Positions 56,001-64,000 of a stretch of DNA of 64,000 nucleotides are shown piece by piece. Source of the stretch: Pirellula staleyi DSM 6068 (GTDB taxonomy: Bacteria; Planctomycetota; Planctomycetia; Pirellulales; Pirellulaceae); contig NC_013720.1 in NCBI RefSeq assembly GCF_000025185.1, forward strand, positions 4,464,001-4,528,000. The letters run 5' to 3'. The notes below the pieces were generated by a model. The model worked only from the letters and a program-made list of their open reading frames with translations, searched no databases and was not told the DNA's origin. A program made the translations under genes and the position numbers. Each line of letters opens with the position of its first letter. Positions within the stretch are counted from its first letter, which is position 1.

Positions 56001-57565
56001 TTCTGTTCGCCGTCGGTCTCTCGAGAACGATACTCCACACTGGCCGATTTCACTTCAACGTTCCCCTTGAGTTCGGTTAGTTCCAGCGGGTCTTTCCCGA
56101 GTGTTAGCGGATGACGAATGAGCTGATAGGTGCCATGCTCGCGAGCCACTTCGATGAACAACGTGTACTTGCCCGGCTTAAGGGGCTGGCCAGCATCGTC
56201 GAGTCCATCGAAGATCGCCTTGTACTCGCCAGGCCCTCGGGTCGATGCCGAGATGGTGCCAATCAGAGCAGTTTCGTCGGCCAACTTCCGAACGCCATCG
56301 TTACGATACCAGCGCAGTAGGTCGCGATGCCAGCGCGGACCAGGTTGTTTGGTGAGCATCCACAGCACAGCGGTCCGGACAGGAAACTCATCTTCATCTT
56401 CGAGCCAAATGGCGACATACGGACGGCGGTACTGCGATCCAGCAGGTCGGCTGAGTTCAAACTTTACGAGCAACTCGAGTAGTTCAGGTTCCGCTTTCTT
56501 CGCTTCTTCGGCAGGTTCATCGGCGGCAAAAGCGACTTGGAACGGGGTGGCGCTGAACCGAAACAAACGAGGACTGGTGAGTTCGCTCCAGTGCTGGCTT
56601 GTGTATTGCTTACCTTCTTTGGTGACGAGCAAACAATCGACTCCTGCAAGCGATTCAATGAGGGCGAGTCCTTCAGCAGCGGGAAGCACATTGCAGATCG
56701 TCGCCAAAGCATCCGCTTCGTGCGATGACCGGGCAACGATCGTCGCGCTAATCACTTCGTCGTTGGGCTTACCGGTACGTGGATCGAGAATATGCGAATA
56801 GTGACGACCTGCAATCGTATACCCACGGCGATAATCACCACTGGTCGCCACTGCTCGATTGGCCACATAGATCCGCGTCAGAGGAGCGGCATTCTCGGCA
56901 TCGTTGCGAGGGTCGGCAATCGCAACCTCGCGTATCGAGTCGCCACACACCCGCAGATCACCCCCGAGATTCACGATCAAACCACGGATCGACTTCTCGG
57001 CGAGAGCAGCTTCGCACGCCCGCTCCACAATCATTCCTTTGGCAATCGCATTGAGCGTGAGAGGACAATCGGTGAGCCGGGTAATGGTGTTGTCACTGGC
57101 GCGAATGCTCCAGTGCTTTTGATTAGCCAGTGTGGTGGCTGCTGCGAGTGCTTCGGCCGAAGGGAGTTCGTCTCGCTTGGCAGCAGCGGACCAAACACGC
57201 CCAATTGCCTCGACTCCAGGCTGGAAAGCGCCGCCGCTGAGCTTTATCCAGCGATCGCTCTGCGTCAGCATTTCGCGAAGTTCGGGCGAAACCAAGGTCG
57301 GCTGTTTCTTCGTACGTTGCCAGCGGCTGATCTCACTTTCGGAATCGTAAGTACTAAAAATTTTCTCCAGTCGGCTGATCTCGCGCAGAATGCGCGACTC
57401 AGCGGCTGTCGCTTCCAACTCACTTGTTGCCTGCACCTGAATTTCCAGCGAAGTGCCTAGCACATGTTCGTGCTGATAAGTGAACGTCTGCGGAAGATCA
57501 TCGGCGGTGAGTGTGATCGCAGGAATCCAGAGCGCGATCGCCAGCACGAAACGCAGGTAAAACAT
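55997..57565 (-). CDS. apbE: FAD:protein FMN transferase (ApbE) fused to DUF2271
   Basis: 522 residues with a signal peptide (FVLAIALWIPAITLTA). Residues about 30-340 form the ApbE domain: QHEHVLGTSLEIQV, IFSTYDSESEISRW, LNAIAKGMIVERACEAAL, LIVNLGGDLRVCG, ATSGDYRRGYTIAGRHYSHILDPRTGKP and the metal- and FAD-binding Asp and Gly residues in NLGGD. ApbE attaches FMN covalently to Ser/Thr of exported proteins. Residues about 370-510 are DUF2271 (VKFELSRP, RPYVAIWLEDEDEFPVRT, GKYTLFIEVAREHGTY). The PepSY protein gene starts within its stop codon. The fusion and neighbours indicate a self-contained extracytosolic flavinylation unit. Confidence 0.92.
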   Translation of the reverse strand: MFYLRFVLAIALWIPAITLTADDLPQTFTYQHEHVLGTSLEIQVQATSELEATAAESRILREISRLEKIFSTYDSESEISRWQRTKKQPTLVSPELREMLTQSDRWIKLSGGAFQPGVEAIGRVWSAAAKRDELPSAEALAAATTLANQKHWSIRASDNTITRLTDCPLTLNAIAKGMIVERACEAALAEKSIRGLIVNLGGDLRVCGDSIREVAIADPRNDAENAAPLTRIYVANRAVATSGDYRRGYTIAGRHYSHILDPRTGKPNDEVISATIVARSSHEADALATICNVLPAAEGLALIESLAGVDCLLVTKEGKQYTSQHWSELTSPRLFRFSATPFQVAFAADEPAEEAKKAEPELLELLVKFELSRPAGSQYRRPYVAIWLEDEDEFPVRTAVLWMLTKQPGPRWHRDLLRWYRNDGVRKLADETALIGTISASTRGPGEYKAIFDGLDDAGQPLKPGKYTLFIEVAREHGTYQLIRHPLTLGKDPLELTELKGNVEVKSASVEYRSRETDGEQK

Positions 57566-57676
57566 CGACCTATTCCTTTCGCCTCGACCACTCGGGCCAG
57601 ACGACGATTGAGTAAAGGGAATCCGACTTAAACAAGGAACTCGAAAGAAAGTTCTCCAGCAATTCTGCAGACAACT

Positions 57677-59872
57677 CTAATTGCGGCGCGGGCGCCCTTC
57701 GGTCACAGGCTGCATGCTCTGGACTGCTTTTTCTAACTCTTCGCGCGTCGCTACGCCATCTTTGTTCGCATCAGCGCGCTCGACAATCCGTCGAAAACGA
57801 CCGGTCACTTCCTCCGTCGAGAGCTGGCCATCTTTGTTCGCATCGAGCCGCATCAAGCGAGCCAATTGATCGTCGACTACAGTCACTTCAGGAGCAGGGG
57901 TGGCTGCTTGGCCAAAGCTGGCTGCTTGTGGCGTCGGATCGAGGACCACGAAGTGGGCTACCCCCTCTTTTTCACGATCGATGCCGTAAAAGAGGAGCCG
58001 ATCTTGAAATTCGATAACCGCTCCGGCTCGGTCCATGAAAGGAAGATTCTCCATCGCAACCTCCCACTTGTCGCTTGCGGGATCGTACACCTCCACGTTC
58101 TTGGCAGGGGCGAAATGTCCATCGACACTCGCGAAACCACCGGCGAGATAAAGTTTCCCACCAACAGCCACGAGACTAGGAAATACGCGAGGCCGCAGAG
58201 GAGAAGCGATCTTCGACCATTGCTTGTTCGTCAGATCAAACACCTCTGCCTCACTGACAATCCCCGCATCACCGATTCCTCCGACCACAAAATACTTCTC
58301 TCCTAAACGGGCTCCTCCAAAAGAACGACGGAGCGTAGGAATCGAGGCTTCGGTTGCTGCGGGTTCCTCGCTATCGGGCTTCCAGCGCCACGTTTCGGCC
58401 ACAAGCCCTTGATCATCGGTCTTCACGCGGCTGCCACCAAAAATAAACAGCTCACCTTGATAGGGAGTCGCTGAGAACATGGCCCGCGTGGTAGGGAGAT
58501 GTCCCACCTCTTCCATCCAGTCTTTGCTGCGCAGGCGATACTGAAAGATGGTGTCGGCAGAATGGAAACCTTTGTCGTCATACGTTAGCCCCCCCAACAC
58601 ATAGATCGAAGGATCGATGCGCGGGCCTTCTTGATAGGCATAACCACCTTGGGTCGGCCTCGCGAGATTCGGCAACTTTTCTACGGAGCGAGCGGCCAAG
58701 TCGAACTTGTAAGCCTCGTCGCTAAAAGCCTCTTTAGAAAAGTTATGCGGCTCGGTCGTACGATTGCCACCGAAGGCGTAGAGCGAAGAACCACTTAAGT
58801 AGAGTGCTTGTCCCTGCTTCACTTTTCCGCCGAAATCGACCGACCATTCCACCTGCTTGGGTACGGCACCAGCGGCCAGATCGATCACCTCGAGATTGGC
58901 TAAGTATCCACCACCTCGAGCGACACCAGCGATCGCAACCACTTTGCCACCATCGGCAACGAGTCGATGAAAGCTGCGTGGGAACAGCAGGCGTTCGATG
59001 CTGGTCCAAGCGGTTCCCTCGGGGCTAAGTTTGTAAACAATCCCTTCCGAGCCGCTGTAGTAGAGCACGCCGTCGGCGACATACGCGGAAATTGCAAATC
59101 CGGAAAGTCCTTCGCTACCGGCGAGTTCAGGACCAGCCGACCATGTGTCACTCTTCGGATCGTAGATGTGGACCGCACGTGTGATTTGATTGTCGCTCGA
59201 CATCCCTCCCATCACATACAGCTTGCTCTGATGCCCAGCTGTAGCGAGTGCACGGGTCGAGAAAGGAGGTTTGGCAATCTCTTTCCATGCACCTTGGTCT
59301 TGGCTCAAGTCGTAGACCAGCGCTGTGTCGTGCCATGTGGCATCTTGTGCTGTCCCCTCTTGCAAATTCCAGCCGCCGACAACGTACAACTTGCCATCGA
59401 CAACAGCGGCGTCGAGCGACGAGCGTGGTATGGGGAGTGATGGCAAGTCGGTCCACGTTTTGGTGGTGGGATCGAACTTGGCGAATGTCGAGAGCGAGTG
59501 AAATTCGGTTGGATCACCAGCGGCGTTTTTGAAACTCAAACCGCCGACGCGATAGATCGCACCTTGCCAAGTGACGAGTCCGGGACTCTGCGAGGTGATA
59601 TGCATCGGCAGCGCTTCCCAAGCTGTGCCGGGCGAGGCGAGATTGATGCGACAGAAGTGGGGCGAGAGGCCATCCTTCGAATTGCCCGGCAGACGTCCGG
59701 CGTGGCCACCAAAGACATAGATCCAGCCATCGGTGACTACAGCTCCAAAGCTCGAAATCGCTTCGGGTAGCAACGGGTAGGGCATTGCATCGCCACGCGT
59801 TTCCGCGCGAGCTGTAAGCGTGCAGAGCAGGCCAATGAGGCATGCCAATGAAGCAAAACGAGTCCTGGCCAT
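57677..59872 (-). CDS. kelch-repeat propeller protein with C-terminal EF-hands
   Basis: 731 residues from the ATG at 59872, with AGGA 9 bases upstream. A signal peptide (FASLACLIGLLCTLTARA) leads into kelch motifs over about 30-645: paired Gly with a following aromatic, for example GWIYVFGGH, GKLYVVGGW, SKLYVMGGM, GELFIFGGSR, EKYFVVGG and GKLYLAGGF, enough for two six- or seven-bladed propellers. The last 60 residues carry two EF-hand loops (DANKDGQLSTEE and DANKDGVATREE) that should bind calcium. It is a secreted or periplasmic binding protein. It is 111 bases upstream of the ApbE-DUF2271 gene on the same strand and may be in that operon. Confidence 0.9.
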   Translation of the reverse strand: MARTRFASLACLIGLLCTLTARAETRGDAMPYPLLPEAISSFGAVVTDGWIYVFGGHAGRLPGNSKDGLSPHFCRINLASPGTAWEALPMHITSQSPGLVTWQGAIYRVGGLSFKNAAGDPTEFHSLSTFAKFDPTTKTWTDLPSLPIPRSSLDAAVVDGKLYVVGGWNLQEGTAQDATWHDTALVYDLSQDQGAWKEIAKPPFSTRALATAGHQSKLYVMGGMSSDNQITRAVHIYDPKSDTWSAGPELAGSEGLSGFAISAYVADGVLYYSGSEGIVYKLSPEGTAWTSIERLLFPRSFHRLVADGGKVVAIAGVARGGGYLANLEVIDLAAGAVPKQVEWSVDFGGKVKQGQALYLSGSSLYAFGGNRTTEPHNFSKEAFSDEAYKFDLAARSVEKLPNLARPTQGGYAYQEGPRIDPSIYVLGGLTYDDKGFHSADTIFQYRLRSKDWMEEVGHLPTTRAMFSATPYQGELFIFGGSRVKTDDQGLVAETWRWKPDSEEPAATEASIPTLRRSFGGARLGEKYFVVGGIGDAGIVSEAEVFDLTNKQWSKIASPLRPRVFPSLVAVGGKLYLAGGFASVDGHFAPAKNVEVYDPASDKWEVAMENLPFMDRAGAVIEFQDRLLFYGIDREKEGVAHFVVLDPTPQAASFGQAATPAPEVTVVDDQLARLMRLDANKDGQLSTEEVTGRFRRIVERADANKDGVATREELEKAVQSMQPVTEGRPRRN

Positions 59873-60182
59873 TGGGAGATTCCTTCGGAAGGATGCCGGC
59901 AATCGAGTGGGACAAACGCCGCAGAACGGCGCTGGCGGAACCATGTAGTGTCAGCTTCAAAGATGCTGGCGAGGTCCCAGACCGGCTGGCGAGAAACTGA
60001 AGTGAGATTCAGTCTCAGAAAGATAACAACGTGACCTGAGGTGTCAATCCCATCAGGAAAATAAGATCGCCCGCAGCGAGGGGGAACACTTGCTCTAGCG
60101 CTGCCGGGGTGCTAAACCCGTACGCAGAAGTCGTCTGTTTGTCGATTCTTCAGCCTCTTACTTTTCGAGCGAAGCTTAACTC

Positions 60183-62852
60183 ATGAAGTCCTTCTCCCTT
60201 CTTGCGTTCGTGGCTTGCATCGTAGCCGGCGTAGCACTCTACGCTCAGCAAAACGAGCGTGCATCGCAGATTCCGAAGGGACCTGCAGGTCCGCCATCTG
60301 TCGCCAAACCAGCCACCAAGGCGAAACCAGCTGCGAAGGGGAAGGGGCGTCCTGCTGCGGTTGGTCCAGCGATTGGTGGGAACACAGCCACACCGGTCGG
60401 ACTGATTAAGGCAGCCAAGGATTTCAGCGTCGAACTGCTCTATTCGGTCGAAGGGGCCGAGCAAGGTTCGTGGGTGAATTTGTGCAGCGACGATAAGGGG
60501 CGGATCTACGCCAGCGATCAGTTCGGTGGTTTGTATCGCTTCACTCCACCAGCCCCGGGAGCAAAACTCGACCCGAAAGCGATCGAAAAAGTTCCTGCAG
60601 ATGTTCGTGCCGTGAACGGTATGCTCTTTGCCTTCGGAGCACTCTACGTGGGAGTGAACGACTACGAACAAAAGATGCAAAGTGGCCTTTATCGCATCAC
60701 TGATAGCGACAGCGACGACAAACTCGACAAAGTGGAATTGCTGCGGGCAATCGACTCGAAGGGTGACCACGGCGTGCATGCCGTGGTGCTTACGCCCGAC
60801 GGCAAAGGGCTCTACTTAGTTTGTGGTAACAACGCCATCCTGACCGAAACTCCCGACTCGTCGCCTGTTCCCAAAATCTGGGGGGATGATCATCTGCTGC
60901 CGCGGATGCCCGATGGGCGAGGGCACAATGTCAATGTTCTCGCGCCGGGTGGAATCATCTATCGCGTTTCGCCCGATGGCAAAGAATTCAAAATCTACGC
61001 CAATGGTTTTCGCAACATCTTCGATGCTTCGGTGAATCATGACGGCGAGCTTTTCACCTACGACGCCGATATGGAGTACGACTTCAACACGTCGTGGTAT
61101 CGTCCAACGCGCATCAATCATGTGGTGAGTGGTGCTGAATTCGGCTGGCGCAACGGCGCAGGCAAGTATCCCGAGTTCTACCCCGACAACCTTCCTGCAA
61201 CGCTGAACATCGGACCTGGTTCGCCGACCGGCACCACGTTTGGCTACGGCGCGAAGTTTCCGGCCAAGTATCAGAAGGCGTTTTTTGTACTCGACTGGAG
61301 CTGGGGCAAAGTTTACGCCGTGCATCTGCAGGAGCAGGGCTCGTCGTATACAGCTACGAAGGAAGAGTTTCTCTCGGGTGCGCCGCTCCCTGTCACCGAT
61401 GCGATCATTCATCCGCAAGATGGCGCGATGTACTTTGCCATCGGTGGACGTCGCGTGCAGTCGGGGCTTTACCGTGTGACTTATACAGGTTCAGAATCGA
61501 CTGCTCCGGTGGAGGCCCAAGCCACCAAGAGTGCAGCTCGCGATCTACGGCATCAACTCGAAGCGTTTCATGGCAAGCAAGATCCTGCGGCGCTCGATGT
61601 GGCCTGGCCTCACCTCAACCATCCCGACCGATTCATTCGCTGGGCAGCGCGGACGATTGTCGAGCATCAACCAGCAGCAACCTGGCAAGAACGTGCACTG
61701 AGCGAGAGCGATTCGACCAAACAACTCGAGCTATTAATGGCTCTTGCGCGAGTTGCTGGCGATTGCCCTAGCCATCGCGCGAAGGATGCAGTGATCGATA
61801 CTGCGACCCGCGATAAAATCATCGCCGCGCTCTTGAAACTCGATTGGTCGAAGCTCACGCAAGATGAGCGGCTCAGCTTCGTTCGAACTCTCCAAATTGT
61901 GCTGCATCGTTTCGGAAATCCCGACGATGCGACCGTCGTTGCTGTCATTGCGAAACTCGACCCGGCATTTCCGGCCGACAACTTTGAACTGAACTGGCTC
62001 TTGTGCGAGACACTCGGCTATCTGCAAGCTCCCAACACGGCTGCGAAAGGTATGGCCCTGATTGCAGCGTCGTCGAGCCAAGAACCTCAGCTCGAATATG
62101 CTCGCAGCCTGCGATTCCTGAAGACCGGATGGACGAAAGAACTTCGCACAGCCCAGCTGGAGTGGTTCCTCAAGGCTGCAAACTATCGTGGCGGCGCCAG
62201 CTTCGCAAAGTTTGTCGAATTCATTCGCAACGACACGCTCAGCACCTTCAGCGAATCAGAAAAAGCGGAACTTGCTGAGCTGATCGCCAAGAAGCCCGAG
62301 GAGAAATCAGCCATTGAAAATGTGGGGGAGATGTTCGCCGGTCGAACGGCCAACAACTGGACACTTGAGGAACTGAGCGCCGCGACCAAGACCGATCTGA
62401 AGCATCGCAGCTTCGACAAGGGACGCAAAGTCTTTGCAGCTGCTGCTTGCTTCACCTGTCATCGCTTCGGCAATGCGGGTGGCATGACTGGTCCTGATCT
62501 CAGCACCGCTGGCCGCCGCTATTCACCTCACGACTTCCTCGACCAAATCATCAACCCCAGCAAGGTGATTAACGAACAGTTTTCGGCAGTGGTGGTTCTC
62601 ACCGACTCCGGAATGGTGGTGAGTGGTGTGGTGGTGAATCTCAACGGCGACTCGATGACAATCAACACCGATCTAACCGACCCCAACAAGCGGGTGAACA
62701 TCGACCGCAAAGAGATCGAAGAGATTCAGCAGTCCACTACCTCGCCCATGCCAGCCAATTTGCTCAGCTTGCTGACGAAGGAAGAAGTCCTCGATTTGGT
62801 GGCCTACGTGCTAAGTGGTGGGGACCCGCAGCACGAGATGTTTAAGCCCTAA
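60183..62852 (+). CDS. PVC-type haem-binding CxxCH protein with sorbosone-dehydrogenase-like propeller
   Basis: 889 residues with a signal peptide (LLAFVACIVAGVALYA) and a basic Pro/Ala-rich linker. Residues about 75-440 are a six-bladed beta propeller like soluble glucose/sorbosone dehydrogenases (SWVNLCSDDKGRIYASDQFG, YGVNDY-like blades, GHNVNVLAPGGIIYRVSPDG, ANGFRNIFDASVNHDGELFTYDADME, GAKFPAKYQKAFFVLDWSWG). About 450-720 are helical, HEAT-like repeats. The C-terminal 140 residues are a cytochrome c domain, CFTCH at 756-760 with GNAGGMTGPDLS and DQIINPSKVINEQF. Such proteins probably oxidise an extracellular sugar or alcohol and pass electrons to the haem. A strong terminator lies 41 bases after the stop. 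Confidence 0.92.
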   Translation: MKSFSLLAFVACIVAGVALYAQQNERASQIPKGPAGPPSVAKPATKAKPAAKGKGRPAAVGPAIGGNTATPVGLIKAAKDFSVELLYSVEGAEQGSWVNLCSDDKGRIYASDQFGGLYRFTPPAPGAKLDPKAIEKVPADVRAVNGMLFAFGALYVGVNDYEQKMQSGLYRITDSDSDDKLDKVELLRAIDSKGDHGVHAVVLTPDGKGLYLVCGNNAILTETPDSSPVPKIWGDDHLLPRMPDGRGHNVNVLAPGGIIYRVSPDGKEFKIYANGFRNIFDASVNHDGELFTYDADMEYDFNTSWYRPTRINHVVSGAEFGWRNGAGKYPEFYPDNLPATLNIGPGSPTGTTFGYGAKFPAKYQKAFFVLDWSWGKVYAVHLQEQGSSYTATKEEFLSGAPLPVTDAIIHPQDGAMYFAIGGRRVQSGLYRVTYTGSESTAPVEAQATKSAARDLRHQLEAFHGKQDPAALDVAWPHLNHPDRFIRWAARTIVEHQPAATWQERALSESDSTKQLELLMALARVAGDCPSHRAKDAVIDTATRDKIIAALLKLDWSKLTQDERLSFVRTLQIVLHRFGNPDDATVVAVIAKLDPAFPADNFELNWLLCETLGYLQAPNTAAKGMALIAASSSQEPQLEYARSLRFLKTGWTKELRTAQLEWFLKAANYRGGASFAKFVEFIRNDTLSTFSESEKAELAELIAKKPEEKSAIENVGEMFAGRTANNWTLEELSAATKTDLKHRSFDKGRKVFAAAACFTCHRFGNAGGMTGPDLSTAGRRYSPHDFLDQIINPSKVINEQFSAVVVLTDSGMVVSGVVVNLNGDSMTINTDLTDPNKRVNIDRKEIEEIQQSTTSPMPANLLSLLTKEEVLDLVAYVLSGGDPQHEMFKP

Positions 62853-62892
62853 ACAATCGGCTGAATACGACAACGCTCGCAGTCCAACTGAG

Positions 62893-62936
62893 GCCACTAT
62901 CGTGCGGTCGATAAGACCCTCGATAGTGGCTTTTTT
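62893..62936 (+). terminator. intrinsic terminator after the PVC cytochrome gene
   Basis: A perfect 10-bp inverted repeat (GCCACTATCG at 62893-62902 and CGATAGTGGC at 62921-62930) followed at once by six T and further T-rich sequence. It is a classic Rho-independent terminator. The T-tract is on the plus strand, matching the upstream gene. Confidence 0.9.
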
Positions 62937-63087
62937 CTTTATTTTCTCAGCAATAGGCAGGGATTCGTGCGTGAGCGCCACCAGTTTCTCACACCAAGCG
63001 TCGCTGCTATAACCGTCGTTTCTGCGAGTCGGAGAGAGTTTACTCCACTTGCCGTTTAGTCGTTGCTCTCGGCTGGTAGGAACACGC

Positions 63088-64000
63088 GTGTTTTTTCAAC
63101 GAACTGGTGGTTGGCGTTTCTTCACGATCGGAACTCTGTGGTGCTGCTCGGCGCTGGCTATAGTGACCAACCCTAGTACAGCCCAAACTCCGCAGGAGAT
63201 GATCGACCAGCAAGTTCCTGCAGCGCGAAAAATCATCGAGGCCTATCACGGCGCGGAAGCCAACACTTCGAAACGTACGCTGCACATTATCTACTGGACT
63301 CCCTCCGATCGCGATCCACAGCCGCAATATCGCGAGCGACTCTCGCGCGTTTTGTTCGACATTCGCGCGTTCTATTTGCGTGAGATGAAACGCCTCGGTT
63401 TTGGCGAGCGCACTATTCGTTTGGCGACGGACTATGATGGCCTGCTCACGATTCATGTCGTGAAAGGAAAGCGACCCTATGCGAACTATCACGTAGAAAG
63501 TGGTCGCGCAATTCGCGAAGAGTGCTTGCCCGTTTTGAAGGAAGCTGGCATCGATGCCGATAAGGAAACGATCGTCATCTTCTGCAACATGAGCAACTGG
63601 GATCCTGTTGCAGGCACGATGTCGCAGAATAGTCCCTACTATGCCGGTGGTGGACTGCGCAGCGGAACTGCGTGGCAAGTCGATTCGGCGCTGCTCGATT
63701 CCGATCTAATCGCCAAGAAAGAGCCGCTGATTCGCGACGGACAGTACGGCCGAATTTCGGTGGGCCGCTATAACAGCATCTTCGTCGGCGGTGTTTGTCA
63801 CGAACTTGGTCATGCTCTTAGTTTGCCTCATAACTTGGAGCGACCCGATGAGCGAGTTGCTTTCGGCACCGCGCTCATGGGTAGTGGCAATCGGAGTTAT
63901 GGGGAAGATCAACGTGGTGAAGGACGTGGATCGTTCCTCACTCTCTGTGAAGGCCTGCGATTAGCCAGCCATCCACTCTTCACCGGCAGCGAGAAGGGGA
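63088..64000 (+). CDS. secreted zinc metalloprotease, 3' end beyond the window
   Basis: An open frame from a GTG at 63088 (TAGGA 6-7 bases upstream) to the window edge, 304 residues so far without a stop. A signal peptide (FFTIGTLWCCSALAIVT, with an Ala-x-Ala-like end) is followed by a domain of about 200 residues (RTLHIIYWTPSDRDPQPQYR, VLFDIRAFYLREMKRLGFG, IVIFCNMSNWDP). The zinc motif is HELGHALSLPH at 238-248: His238, Glu239, His242 and His248 match the HExxHxxGxxH spacing of metzincins, with Ser at the Gly position. Planctomycetes encode several such large secreted proteases, often with binding modules after the catalytic domain. It is a clear gene cut by the window edge. Confidence 0.85.
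   Translation, partial: MFFQRTGGWRFFTIGTLWCCSALAIVTNPSTAQTPQEMIDQQVPAARKIIEAYHGAEANTSKRTLHIIYWTPSDRDPQPQYRERLSRVLFDIRAFYLREMKRLGFGERTIRLATDYDGLLTIHVVKGKRPYANYHVESGRAIREECLPVLKEAGIDADKETIVIFCNMSNWDPVAGTMSQNSPYYAGGGLRSGTAWQVDSALLDSDLIAKKEPLIRDGQYGRISVGRYNSIFVGGVCHELGHALSLPHNLERPDERVAFGTALMGSGNRSYGEDQRGEGRGSFLTLCEGLRLASHPLFTGSEKG

Overview
This window reads as chromosomal DNA of a planctomycete, most likely of the Pirellula/Blastopirellula group. The reasons are the planctomycete-specific gene families (DUF1501, DUF1549/DUF1553, DUF1552, the DUF1587-1592-1588-1585 set, PVC-type CxxCH proteins), a sigma factor paired with a protein kinase, CotH/VTC/DUF4956 neighbours, and a giant protein carrying an LEPR-type N-terminal motif. 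No rRNA, tRNA, CRISPR array or intact insertion sequence was seen.

Left edge (1-4600). This is a decaying region. On the minus strand it holds remnants of a phage packaging cluster in the usual order: a small-terminase-like fragment, the N-terminus of a large-terminase-like gene, a RecU-like resolvase fragment and a small charged ORF. Next come an apparently intact AlbA_2-domain protein and two broken genes, a flavoprotein oxidoreductase and TspO.

4600-9800 is a minus-strand operon, gntR then DUF1549/DUF1553 cytochrome then DUF1501, with a repeated/inverted GGATAG element just upstream of gntR. 9988-16269 is a plus-strand run: sigma factor, Ser/Thr kinase (ATGA overlap), CotH-like kinase, VTC-domain protein, DUF4956 membrane protein. 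An FkbM methyltransferase and a convergent glycosyltransferase follow.

19191-34675 is the main feature. A single 5010-residue gene encodes an LEPR-motif N-terminus, seven near-identical 115-residue repeats with Asp/Asn-rich loops, three choice-of-anchor-D-like domains, about eleven more divergent repeats, roughly 2000 residues of Ala-rich helix, a more AT-rich C-terminal segment, and finally a deaminase-fold domain (HGE...CGPC). A small gene overlaps its 3' end and resembles an Imm1-type immunity protein. I read this as a polymorphic-toxin effector with its immunity protein, built on a planctomycete giant surface protein.

35000-46000 carries a methyltransferase-DsrE fusion, a DUF1592-type cytochrome with its DUF1552 partner, a ROK sugar kinase next to an aldo/keto reductase, and a second DUF1549/DUF1553 plus DUF1501 pair. 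46500-55200 carries an NTF2-like secreted protein, a glycine-rich secreted protein, a STAS protein overlapping a GspE/PilB-type ATPase, a serine beta-lactamase-like hydrolase, a Gfo/Idh/MocA oxidoreductase followed by a 55-residue zinc-ribbon protein, and an esterase. 55323-59872 is a minus-strand set: kelch/EF-hand protein, ApbE-DUF2271 fusion, PepSY-type membrane protein. It suggests extracytosolic flavinylation. 60183-62852 is a large PVC-type c-type cytochrome/propeller protein ending at a clear intrinsic terminator. The window ends inside a secreted zinc-metalloprotease gene.

All family names come from reading motifs by eye. No database search was possible.
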